Assembly: GCA_002840835.1 (NCBI GenBank)
Contig: PHCQ01000025.1
Span: forward strand, 1-64,000
Length of the DNA: 64,000 bases
Origin: Betaproteobacteria bacterium HGW-Betaproteobacteria-16
GTDB taxonomy: Bacteria > Pseudomonadota > Gammaproteobacteria > Burkholderiales > Burkholderiaceae_C
Reading direction: 5' to 3'
The number at the start of each line of letters is the position of its first letter. Position 1 is the stretch's first letter. Below are positions 56,924 through 64,000 of the stretch, piece after piece. Position numbers and translations under genes: made by a program. The notes under the pieces were generated by a model, which saw only the letters and a list, made by a program, of their open reading frames with translations, was not told the DNA's origin and ran no database searches.

Positions 56924-57583
56924 TCAGACCGGCTTTTCGGCCAGCAGCTGCCGGATGTCGGCCGTGTAGTCGTCGACCGTCTGTTCATGGCGCAAGGCCA
57001 CACGGAGTCGGCCTTCGCGGTCGAACAGGTAGCTCAGCGCGGTGTGGTCCATGGTGTAGGTGCTGCCGGTCGGGACCTTCTTGAAATAGACCCGGAATTC
57101 GTCGGCCGCAGCCCTGATCTGTTCAGGGCTGCCCGTGAGCGCCATGAACGAGGGATCGAAAGCCGCCATGTACTCGCGCAGCAGCTCGGGCGTGTCGCGC
57201 TCCGGGTCCACCGTGATGAAAATCACCTGCAGCTGCGCAGCGTCGGCGCCGAGCTGCTGCTTCACGGCAGCGGCCCGTGAGAGGGCCGTGGGGCACACAT
57301 CGGGACACTGCACGAAACCGAAATACAGCATCACCACCTGGCCGCGGTAGTCGGCCAGCGTACGTGGCTGGCCGTTGAAATCGGTCAGCGCGAACTGGCG
57401 CCCGTAGGTGGCGCCGGTGATGTCGATGCCCTTGAACACCGGGGCTCTCGCGCCTGGCGAAGTCTGGTCACAGCCCGCCAGCAGGCCACTGACGCCCAGG
57501 GCCAACCCGCCCAGCCACAAGGTGGCCGCACGGCGCAGGGGATCGGCGGGCACGCCCGCACAAGAAACTGGAAAACGAGGCAT
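56924..57583 (-). CDS. SCO1/SenC copper chaperone (copper operon copy)
   Basis: 219 residues. A lipobox-like GLLAGC near residue 38 follows a hydrophobic segment. The thioredoxin fold has CPDVC and the partner His in TYTMDHTALS. It resembles the SCO protein at 8748 but differs in the N-terminus and in the tail (DYTADIRQLLAEKPV). A GGGAGG ribosome site precedes the ATG at 57583. It sits between DUF2946 and PCuAC genes, so it probably handles copper under limitation, while the other copy serves the oxidase operon. Confidence 0.93.
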   Translation of the reverse strand: MPRFPVSCAGVPADPLRRAATLWLGGLALGVSGLLAGCDQTSPGARAPVFKGIDITGATYGRQFALTDFNGQPRTLADYRGQVVMLYFGFVQCPDVCPTALSRAAAVKQQLGADAAQLQVIFITVDPERDTPELLREYMAAFDPSFMALTGSPEQIRAAADEFRVYFKKVPTGSTYTMDHTALSYLFDREGRLRVALRHEQTVDDYTADIRQLLAEKPV

Positions 57584-57648
57584 GGGGCCTCCCGAACATC
57601 AGGGAACACACGCAGCACCCACGAACGGGGTGTGCAACCGTGGTGAGC

Positions 57649-58032
57649 TCAGGCGGCGAGTGGAGGCGCGCGGGCCAGGCCAGAGGCCCAGGTGCCGCGC
57701 AGAGCGACGGTGCGGAAATAGACGGGGAGCGTTTCGGCCTGCTGCTGCAACGGCCCGGCGCTGGCCGAAACCGGCGGCAGCCCGGCTGCACCACCGTGCA
57801 CGCTGCACCAGGGGCAGTCCATGCTGCCGGAGGTCATGGGGCTCTCACCTTCGGCCGGGTCGGCGTCGATCTGGACCCACACCATGCCGCTGACGCTGCA
57901 CACCTGCACCCAGCCGTCGCGGTCCGAAGACGCCACGACCGCCTGCGCCACGGTGGGCGCCAGCGCACCCAGCACCATGGCGAGCATGGCCAGCCAGGCG
58001 GTGAGTCGACGATGGGCGCGAGCGTACGGCAT
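57649..58032 (-). CDS. DUF2946 family protein (first copy, head of the copper set)
   Basis: 127 residues. A hydrophobic segment (about 11-33) precedes C45 (WVQVCSVSGMVWV) and a CxxC (C73, C76 in MDCPWCSVHGG), and the chain ends RAPPLAA. It shares the C...CxxC arrangement and the terminal RxPP pattern with the copy at 55501. It is the first gene of the minus-strand set and is 126 bp from the divergent GST gene. The start at 58032 has no strong ribosome site, so the N-terminus is uncertain. A copper-responsive leader role is possible, by analogy only. Confidence 0.75.
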   Translation of the reverse strand: MPYARAHRRLTAWLAMLAMVLGALAPTVAQAVVASSDRDGWVQVCSVSGMVWVQIDADPAEGESPMTSGSMDCPWCSVHGGAAGLPPVSASAGPLQQQAETLPVYFRTVALRGTWASGLARAPPLAA

Positions 58033-58158
58033 CGGCGCAGTTTAGCAGCCTGCCAGGGCCCGGCTGATGCTGTTGCCTGCGCGACGCCCACAGGCCATGC
58101 CGGGCCGATACGATGCAGAACCCAAGCACCCGCTTCCATCAGCCCCCGGAGACAACCC

Positions 58159-58812
58159 ATGCTCAAGCTTTGTGGCTTCGCCGCCAGCAACTACTACAAC
58201 AAGGTCAAACTCGCCCTGCTCGAAAAAGGCGTGCCGTTTGAAGAAGAACTCGCCTGGGTCGGCGAAACCGACAAGACCGCCAGCCCGCTGGGCAAGGTGC
58301 CCTACCTCAAGACCGACGCCGGCCCGCTGTCGGAATCCACAGTGATCCTCGAGTACATCGAGGAAGCCTTCCCGCAGAACCCGCTGATGCCTGCCGACGC
58401 CTTTGCTGCGGCCAAGGTGCGCGAACTGGTGCGCTACCTGGAGTTGCACCTCGAACTGGTGGCTCGCAACCTGTACCCCGAAGCCTTCTTCGGCGGCAAG
58501 GTGAGCGACGCGGCCAAAGAAAAAGTGGGTCAGCAACTGGAGAAGAACATCGCCGCCTTCGCAACGCTGGCCCGGTTCTCGCCCTTCATCGCTGGCGACA
58601 GCTTCACCCTGGCCGACTGCGCCGCCGCCGTGCACCTGCCGCTGGTGAGCGGGGCCACCAAGATCATCTACGGCAAAGACTACCTGGCCGATCTGCCGGT
58701 GCGCGACTACCTGAAACGGCTGGGTGAGCGACCCACGGTGCAGCAGGTGAACGCCGACCGCAAGACCAACACCGAACTCATGCTGCAACGCGCCCGCGCC
58801 GCCAAGAGCTGA
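58159..58812 (+). CDS. glutathione S-transferase
   Basis: 217 residues starting at the ATG at 58159 (MLKLCGFAASNYYNKVKL) behind CGGAGA. An N-terminal thioredoxin-like domain holds the glutathione site (PLGKVPYLKTDAGPLSESTVILEYIEE) and a helical C-terminal domain follows. The short KLCGFAASNYYNK start may place Ser or Cys as the catalytic residue, as in beta- or zeta-like classes. It is divergent from the copper set and 24 bp upstream of the hydrolase-monooxygenase gene, so the two may be co-transcribed. Confidence 0.92.
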   Translation: MLKLCGFAASNYYNKVKLALLEKGVPFEEELAWVGETDKTASPLGKVPYLKTDAGPLSESTVILEYIEEAFPQNPLMPADAFAAAKVRELVRYLELHLELVARNLYPEAFFGGKVSDAAKEKVGQQLEKNIAAFATLARFSPFIAGDSFTLADCAAAVHLPLVSGATKIIYGKDYLADLPVRDYLKRLGERPTVQQVNADRKTNTELMLQRARAAKS

Positions 58813-58836
58813 AGCAACAGGCAGCGCGCCCTACCC

Positions 58837-61254
58837 ATGCCCTCGGCGCCTCACACCACCATTGCACCGCCGAAGGGCTGGGCGGAGGCCTTCATTGCCG
58901 GCTTGCTGCGCGCGACCCTGCGTACCTTGCTCAAGCCGGTGTTCTCGCCTCGCTGGTCCATCCCGTTCCAGCGGCGCTGGCTGGAAGGCCTGTCGCGCAT
59001 TGCGCTGGTGCCGCGCTCGGTGCGCGTCACGCCCGGCGAAGTGGCCGGTGTGCCCGGTGAATGGCTGCGCCATGGCGACGCACCGCCGGCCCGCGCAGGC
59101 CATGTGCTCTACCTGCATGGCGGCGCCTATTGCGTGGGCAGCGCGGCCACCCACCGGGCGCTCACGGCGCGGCTGGCGCAGACCACCGGCCTGCCCGTGT
59201 TCGCGGCGAACTACCGGCTGGCGCCTGAACACCCTTTTCCCGCCGCACTCGACGATGCGCTGGCGGCGTACCGCGCGTTGCGCGAGCGCGGCCCGGTGGT
59301 GGTGGGCGGCGATTCGGCCGGTGGCGGACTGAGCCTGTCGCTGACGCTGGCACTGCGCGAAGCGGGAGAACCCCTGCCCGATGGCTTGCTGCTGCTGTCT
59401 CCCCTGGCCGACATGGAGCCCGATCACATGCCCGAAGAGCCGCCGGGCGAGGCCATGTTGAGCGCGGCCTGGGCCGAGGCCTGCATGCGGCACTACCTGG
59501 GCGATGCGTCCAGCGCGCCTGACGCCAGACGCTGGATGACCTCGCCGCTGAAGGCCGATCTCCGCGGCCTGCCACCGACGTTGATCCAGGCCGGCACCGA
59601 CGAGATGTTGCACGACCAGGCATTGGCACTGCACGCCGCGCTGACGGCGGCAGGCGTGAGCAGCCGGTGCGAAATCACACCCGGTCGCTGGCATGTGTTC
59701 CAGTTGCACGGCGGCGCGCTGCGCAGTGCGGACGAGGCCATCGAGCGACTCGGGCGCTTCACGCGCGAGTCGCTGGACGAGGCCAACGCCAATGGGGCCG
59801 CCCCGCGCCACAGCGAGCACGAGGTGGTGATCATGGGCGGCGGCATGTCGGGTGTGTGCATGGGCATCCAGCTGCAGCGCGCCGGCATGCACGATTTCGT
59901 GATTCTTGAAAAACAGCCCGGCATGGGCGGCACCTGGTGGGACAACACCTACCCCGGGGCGCACGTGGATGTACCTTCGCCGGTGTATTCCTTTTCTTTC
60001 GCGCCCAATCCGGACTGGAGCCGCCGCTTTGCATCGGCCCAGGAAATCCAGGCCTATGTGCAAGGCCTGGCGGCGAAGCACCACCTGGGCGCTCGCACCC
60101 GCCTGGGTTCCCTACTGACCGAAGCGCGCTTTGACGAGGGCACCGGCCACTGGCACTTTCGCACTGCACGGGGCGACACGTTGCGATCGCGCTTCTTCGT
60201 GTGCAGCACCGGCCCGCTGAACCAGCCCCGCTGGCCCGACATTCCCGGGCTGGACCAGTTCACCGGTCAGCGCCTGCATTCGGCTCGCTGGGATCACGGC
60301 GTATCGCTGACAGGCCGACGTGTCGCGGTGATCGGCACCGGCTCCACCGCTTCACAACTGGTGGCGCCCATTGCGGCGCAGGCGGCTCGGCTGCTGGTGT
60401 TCCAGCGCACGGCCAACTGGGTGCTGCCCCGGCTGGATCGCCCGTACAACGCGCTGGACCACCTGCTCGCCCGCTTCCCGCCTTACGCGGCTGCCGTGCG
60501 ATGGACCTGGACGCAGGTGCTGGAATGGGGCCGACGTGGCTTTGACGAAGGTACCGTGGCGCGCAAAGGCATGCTGCGAACGGCACGCCACCAACTTGAG
60601 CACCAGGTGCCCGACCCCACCTTGCGCCATCAGCTCGTGCCTACCTATCCGCTGGGCTGCAAACGCATCATCTATTCCAATGACTTCTATCCGGCGCTGG
60701 GCGAGCCGCACGTCACCCTGGTCACGGCAGGCATCGAACGCGTCACGCCCCACGGCATTCGCACGGTGGATGGTGAAGAGCACCCAGTTGACGTGCTGGT
60801 GTGTGCCACCGGCTTCGACACGGTGCGCTTGCTGTCGTCGGTCGAAGTCACCGGGCTGGCTGGGCGAACACTGCGCGAAGCCTGGGCCCAGGGGCCGGAG
60901 GCTTACCATGGCGTGACCGTGGCGGGCTTTCCCAACATGTTCCTCATGCTCGGACCCAACACCGGCACCGGCCACACTTCCACCCTGCTGTTCATCGAAC
61001 CCGAAGTGCAACACGCGATTGCCTGCATGCAGCGGGTGAAAAAGCTAGGTTCACGCTGGATCGATGTGCGGGCCGACGTGATGGCCACGCACAACCAGCA
61101 GCTGCAGCGACGGTTGGCGGGTTCTGTGTGGACCCATTGCCGCAGCTGGTACCGCATGGAAGGCGGGCGTGTGGTGGCGCTGTTTCCGGGGTTCACGGCG
61201 GAATACGTGCGCGCGGTGCGCCAACCCGCCGAACAGGACTACACCCTGGGTTGA
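58837..61254 (+). CDS. fusion protein: alpha/beta hydrolase + Baeyer-Villiger-type flavin monooxygenase
   Basis: 805 residues in one open frame. Residues 1 to about 315 form an HSL-type alpha/beta hydrolase: oxyanion HGG (94-96), nucleophile S160 in GDSAGG, D255 (GTDEM) and H286 (RWHVFQ). From about 325 on is a class B flavin monooxygenase: FAD loop GGGMSG (334-339), GGTWWDNTYPG, the exact type I BVMO fingerprint FTGQRLHSARWD (475-486) and the NADPH loop GTGSTAS (500-506). BVMO enzymes turn ketones into esters or lactones that the hydrolase half could cleave. The substrate is unknown. The single intact frame argues against a sequencing join. Confidence 0.92.
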   Translation: MPSAPHTTIAPPKGWAEAFIAGLLRATLRTLLKPVFSPRWSIPFQRRWLEGLSRIALVPRSVRVTPGEVAGVPGEWLRHGDAPPARAGHVLYLHGGAYCVGSAATHRALTARLAQTTGLPVFAANYRLAPEHPFPAALDDALAAYRALRERGPVVVGGDSAGGGLSLSLTLALREAGEPLPDGLLLLSPLADMEPDHMPEEPPGEAMLSAAWAEACMRHYLGDASSAPDARRWMTSPLKADLRGLPPTLIQAGTDEMLHDQALALHAALTAAGVSSRCEITPGRWHVFQLHGGALRSADEAIERLGRFTRESLDEANANGAAPRHSEHEVVIMGGGMSGVCMGIQLQRAGMHDFVILEKQPGMGGTWWDNTYPGAHVDVPSPVYSFSFAPNPDWSRRFASAQEIQAYVQGLAAKHHLGARTRLGSLLTEARFDEGTGHWHFRTARGDTLRSRFFVCSTGPLNQPRWPDIPGLDQFTGQRLHSARWDHGVSLTGRRVAVIGTGSTASQLVAPIAAQAARLLVFQRTANWVLPRLDRPYNALDHLLARFPPYAAAVRWTWTQVLEWGRRGFDEGTVARKGMLRTARHQLEHQVPDPTLRHQLVPTYPLGCKRIIYSNDFYPALGEPHVTLVTAGIERVTPHGIRTVDGEEHPVDVLVCATGFDTVRLLSSVEVTGLAGRTLREAWAQGPEAYHGVTVAGFPNMFLMLGPNTGTGHTSTLLFIEPEVQHAIACMQRVKKLGSRWIDVRADVMATHNQQLQRRLAGSVWTHCRSWYRMEGGRVVALFPGFTAEYVRAVRQPAEQDYTLG

Positions 61255-61267
61255 CCAGCCCTTGCCG

Positions 61268-63436
61268 CTACCTCACCAGCTCTAAGCCGACGAAGATGGA
61301 GCGGCCCGCGCCCGGCTCATAAAAGCGCCCGTTGCCTTCATTGACGATGACCGAACCCACATGCTTGCGGTCGGTGAGGTTGTCGATGCGCACGAACTCG
61401 CGCCATGTCCAGTCACCCCGCTTCTGCTCAAAGCGCACGCCCAGGTTGAACAAGGTGCTGGCGCCAGCGAATTCGGTGTTGCGGTCGTTCACCGCCATGC
61501 GGCCGGTGTGGCGCGCGTCCAGCGTGACCGTGCTGCCGGCCCAGCCGGTGTCCCACAGCACCTGCACCGCCGCCTGGTGTTTCGAGAGCCCGGGCATCCG
61601 GTTGCCTGCGGCCACGGGCAACGTGGGCGCCAGGCATGGCGTGCCCGCGCAGGCCAGGAAGCCGTCGCGGTAGCGCGCGTCCAGCCAGGTGTAGGCCGGG
61701 CTGATGACCAGCGGCCCCCAGGCGAAATCGGCCGCGAGCTCCAGACCATGCCGGCGTGTGCGGCCGGCGTTCTGGAAGGTGGACCGGCCGCCGCTGTTGC
61801 TCAGCACCACGATTTCGTCTTCGGTGCGGGTGTCGAACAAGGTGGCACTCCAGGAGCCCCAGCCATGGCGGCCGCGCAGGCCCGCTTCCGCGCTGCGGCT
61901 GGTGGCAGCCGACAGGTTCTGGTTCAGCCCGGTCAGGCCCGACGGCCGGTACGCCACTTCATTGAGCGTGGGCGTTTCCAGCCCTCGACCGAAGCTGGCA
62001 AAGGCCTGCACCTGGTCAGAGAGCGCATGTCGCACCCCAAGCACCGGGCTGGTGCCGCTGAAACGCACGGAGCCGCTGTCGTCCGGGTTGCCGGGGCGGA
62101 TGTAGCGGTCGCTGGATTCGAAGCGCACGCGCGAGTGCCGCAATCCGGCGGTGAGGGTCCAGTCCGGGGTGGCCCATTCGGCCTGGGCATAGGGGTCGAG
62201 TGTGCTGGCGCGGTTGGTTTCGTCCCGGCGCAGACGCCCCTGCACACCCAGCGTGCTGCCGACGAAATTCTCAAACCCCAGCCGGTCTTCGCTCTGTCGG
62301 TCGCCCGCCAGACCAGCTGTGACGGTGAGCTGGCCACCGCCGTAATTCCGGTCGAGCCGCCAACGCGCGTTCCAGCCGCTGTAGTCGCGGTCGAGGTCGA
62401 TCAGGCCGCCAGCGCTGCCAGGCGGTATCTGCGCGCCGGTGGGCACGGCCAGAAACTGGCGCACCGCACGCTGACCGGTGTAGCCCATGAGTTCGACGCG
62501 GTGCCCCCCGCCCAGCGCCTGCTCCCATGCCAGGCCGAACTGGCTTTGCGACACGCTCTTGCGGGTGTTGAAGTTGATGGCCGCCGCGTTGGTCTGTTGC
62601 GGGTCTTCATCGAACTCGGCGCGGGTCAGGCCCAGCGGGTCCAGCGCCTGGCTTGTCTGGCGGTTGAACACCAGCGTGGTGCGGCCGCCTTCGTGCGCGC
62701 GGCTGAGCTTGAGGTTGCCGGTGCTGCGCGACGCGGCCGACTGCGCACGCGCGCCATCGGTTTCGAAGGTGCTGCCGTCCAGCGTGTACGACCAGCCGCG
62801 CTCGCCCTCCTTGCCGGTCTGACCGGTGAGCTGGCTGGAAAAGCGCCACAGGCCATCGGACCCTGCCGCCAAGCCGGTGCGCCACTCGCCGGGTCGTTGA
62901 CCGTCCTGCGTGTAGAGCGCGATCACGCCGCCGGCCGACGCGCCGTACAACGCCGAATACGGCCCCCGCACGATCTCGATGCGGTCGGCACTGCCAATGG
63001 GAAAATTCGCCGCCTGGCCCTGCCCGTCTGGCGCACTGGCCGGAATGCCATCGACGAACAGGCGCACACCCCGCACGCCGAAGGGTGATCGCGCGCCAAA
63101 GCCGCGCACCGAAATCTGCAGATCCTGCGCGTAGTTCTGGCGGTTGCGCACCACCAGCCCCGGCACCCGGCCCAAGCCTTCAGACAGGTTGATCTGCAAC
63201 TGGCCGGCCCGCAGTTCCTCGCCATCGACCACGTCCACCGATCCCGGCGAGCGCCAGCGTTCCTCGAAGCTGCCCTGCCCGGTGATGACCACCGGCGCGA
63301 GGGCGCCGGCGGTGTCACTGTTGTCGATGGAGGACTGGGCGTGTAGCGCCGTGGCACTCACGCACAGGCCACAGGCCACGGCCAGTCCATGAGGGCGCGG
63401 GATCAAAAACGGACTACTTCTTTGGCCGAATGGCAT
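61268..63436 (-). CDS. TonB-dependent outer-membrane receptor
   Basis: 722 residues starting at the ATG at 63436 (MPFGQRSSPFLIPRPHG), with a signal peptide ending near LHAQSS. The plug shows ELRAGQLQINLSEGLGRVPGLV, RGFGARSPFGVRGVRLFVDGIPA and IVRGPYSALYGASAGG, and a 22-strand barrel follows, ending LGVRFEQ and SIFVGLELVR. It belongs to the general receptor group rather than the siderophore group. Its start overlaps the end of the dehydrogenase gene by 23 bp, so both are probably one transcript. Ligand unknown; import of the dehydrogenase's substrate or its metal or cofactor is possible. Confidence 0.9.
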   Translation of the reverse strand: MPFGQRSSPFLIPRPHGLAVACGLCVSATALHAQSSIDNSDTAGALAPVVITGQGSFEERWRSPGSVDVVDGEELRAGQLQINLSEGLGRVPGLVVRNRQNYAQDLQISVRGFGARSPFGVRGVRLFVDGIPASAPDGQGQAANFPIGSADRIEIVRGPYSALYGASAGGVIALYTQDGQRPGEWRTGLAAGSDGLWRFSSQLTGQTGKEGERGWSYTLDGSTFETDGARAQSAASRSTGNLKLSRAHEGGRTTLVFNRQTSQALDPLGLTRAEFDEDPQQTNAAAINFNTRKSVSQSQFGLAWEQALGGGHRVELMGYTGQRAVRQFLAVPTGAQIPPGSAGGLIDLDRDYSGWNARWRLDRNYGGGQLTVTAGLAGDRQSEDRLGFENFVGSTLGVQGRLRRDETNRASTLDPYAQAEWATPDWTLTAGLRHSRVRFESSDRYIRPGNPDDSGSVRFSGTSPVLGVRHALSDQVQAFASFGRGLETPTLNEVAYRPSGLTGLNQNLSAATSRSAEAGLRGRHGWGSWSATLFDTRTEDEIVVLSNSGGRSTFQNAGRTRRHGLELAADFAWGPLVISPAYTWLDARYRDGFLACAGTPCLAPTLPVAAGNRMPGLSKHQAAVQVLWDTGWAGSTVTLDARHTGRMAVNDRNTEFAGASTLFNLGVRFEQKRGDWTWREFVRIDNLTDRKHVGSVIVNEGNGRFYEPGAGRSIFVGLELVR

Positions 63437-64000
63437 CGGCCGTACCCTGAATGAAAGCTTTGATTTTCTGGACGTCATCGTTGCTGAGTTTTCCGGTGAA
63501 GTCAGGCATGCCACGCTCGGTAGCCGGGCCCTTGAAGACAAACTTGTCGAGGTTCTGGATGAATGAAGTGTCCATGTATCCGAGGTTGGGAATGTTGCCT
63601 CCCCGGTCCACGCCCGGCACGCCGTGGCAGAACACGCAGTTGCTCACATACAGCGCGGTGCCGGCCGGCACATGCGCCGGGTCGTATTTCACGCCCTCCA
63701 CCAGTTTGCCCAGCTGGTAGGCCACGTGCGCCGGTGGCTGCGCATTGCCCCCCACTGCAAAGGTGTACACCGTGCCGGGGCCCGTGCGATCGGTGGCACG
63801 CTGGGCCAGGCCGTACACGCCGCCCCAGCCCACCGCGATGGACACGTACTGCTTGCCGTCGACCAGGTAGGTGGAAGGAGCGGCGATCACACCGGTGCCG
63901 GTGGGTGCTTCCCACAGCTGCTCGCCGGTGGTGGCGTTGTAGGCGATGAAGCGCCCGTCGGCCGTACCCTGGAACACCAGGTTGCCGGCGGTGGTGAGCG
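63414..64000 (-). CDS. PQQ-dependent quinohemoprotein alcohol dehydrogenase, C-terminal part (start beyond the window)
   Basis: About 195 codons are visible and the frame is open to the window edge. The last blades of the PQQ propeller domain (LVFQGTADGRFIAYNATTGEQLWEAPTGTGV) are followed by a cytochrome c domain with heme motif CVFCH and GPATERGMPDFTGKL with its Met ligand. This is the layout of type II quinohemoprotein alcohol dehydrogenases, periplasmic enzymes that oxidise alcohols and pass electrons to the respiratory chain. The Ca- or lanthanide-binding region is outside the window. Its 3' end overlaps the TonB receptor gene. Confidence 0.93.
   Translation of the reverse strand, partial: LTTAGNLVFQGTADGRFIAYNATTGEQLWEAPTGTGVIAAPSTYLVDGKQYVSIAVGWGGVYGLAQRATDRTGPGTVYTFAVGGNAQPPAHVAYQLGKLVEGVKYDPAHVPAGTALYVSNCVFCHGVPGVDRGGNIPNLGYMDTSFIQNLDKFVFKGPATERGMPDFTGKLSNDDVQKIKAFIQGTADAIRPKK

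Noticed and set aside
1-64000. CRISPR array, prophage, insertion sequence, integrase or toxin-antitoxin locus
   Set aside because: I looked for short regularly spaced repeats, transposase or integrase motifs and small paired ORFs and found none. The only repeats are the 3'-UTR elements.

Overview
The window looks like ordinary chromosome from a GC-rich betaproteobacterium of the order Burkholderiales, most likely family Comamonadaceae and perhaps Hydrogenophaga. This is inferred from the aa3 oxidase cluster with its DUF2244, DUF2970, DUF2909 and small-assembly-protein satellites, the Bug-type binding protein, the BioC-like protein with a divergent SAM site, and the dispersed intergenic repeats. 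I see no rRNA, CRISPR array, insertion sequence, phage gene or integrase. Base composition is even, and almost every gene is intact. Two genes run off the ends: valS on the left and a PQQ-dependent dehydrogenase on the right.

Layout. 1-4.5 kb: end of valS, a degenerate D-2-hydroxyacid dehydrogenase, tusA, a NUDIX hydrolase, cysM and tRNA-Leu(CAA). 4.5-8.6 kb: a Ca/Na antiporter, an SDR protein, a 2Fe-2S/FAD reductase and an orphan Bug protein. 8.7-18.8 kb: the cytochrome c oxidase block. Read on the minus strand it runs DUF2244, coxB, coxA, small assembly protein, ctaG, DUF2970, coxC, SURF1, a SCO-like membrane protein, ctaA, ctaB and SCO. DUF2909 lies on the opposite strand. 19-28 kb: housekeeping genes (BioC-like, comF, trmL, MaoC, ParA-like, TauE, a TRIC-type channel, a lipoprotein, pcaF-like thiolase, DUF1841, diheme cytochrome c). 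28.4-37.5 kb: a co-directional run of MoxR ATPase, GNAT acetyltransferase, VWA protein, tamA and tamB. 37.5-44.8 kb: azoR/LysR pair, tRNA-Arg(CCU), a disordered protein, an SpmA/SpmB-like membrane protein, a DUF3482 GTPase coupled to a DUF2868 membrane protein, and a VOC protein. 44.8-47.8 kb: divergent Fbp-type iron permease and ATPase. 47.8-58.0 kb: a long minus-strand set that reads as a copper-acquisition and delivery operon (DUF2946, SCO, PCuAC, LTxxQ protein, DUF2946, Crp-like regulator, PCuAC, TonB receptor, PepSY), followed by a penicillin-acylase-type hydrolase. 58-64 kb: a GST, a single protein joining an alpha/beta hydrolase to a Baeyer-Villiger monooxygenase, a TonB receptor, and the end of a quinohemoprotein dehydrogenase.

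How the parts fit. Much of the window concerns metal-dependent respiration: oxidase subunits, heme A synthesis (ctaA, ctaB), copper insertion (ctaG, two SCO, two PCuAC), copper uptake (TonB receptor, PepSY) and iron import. Perfect FNR/Anr palindromes lie upstream of coxB and of the diheme cytochrome c. A symmetric variant lies upstream of the DUF2244 gene, and a one-mismatch site lies beside a possible Fur box at the iron transporter. This suggests oxygen and metal control across the region.

The observations most worth follow-up are the hydrolase-monooxygenase fusion, the copper operon with two DUF2946 proteins, the FNR-type sites, and a repeat family whose every copy begins just after a stop codon and reads in the sense direction of the gene it follows.
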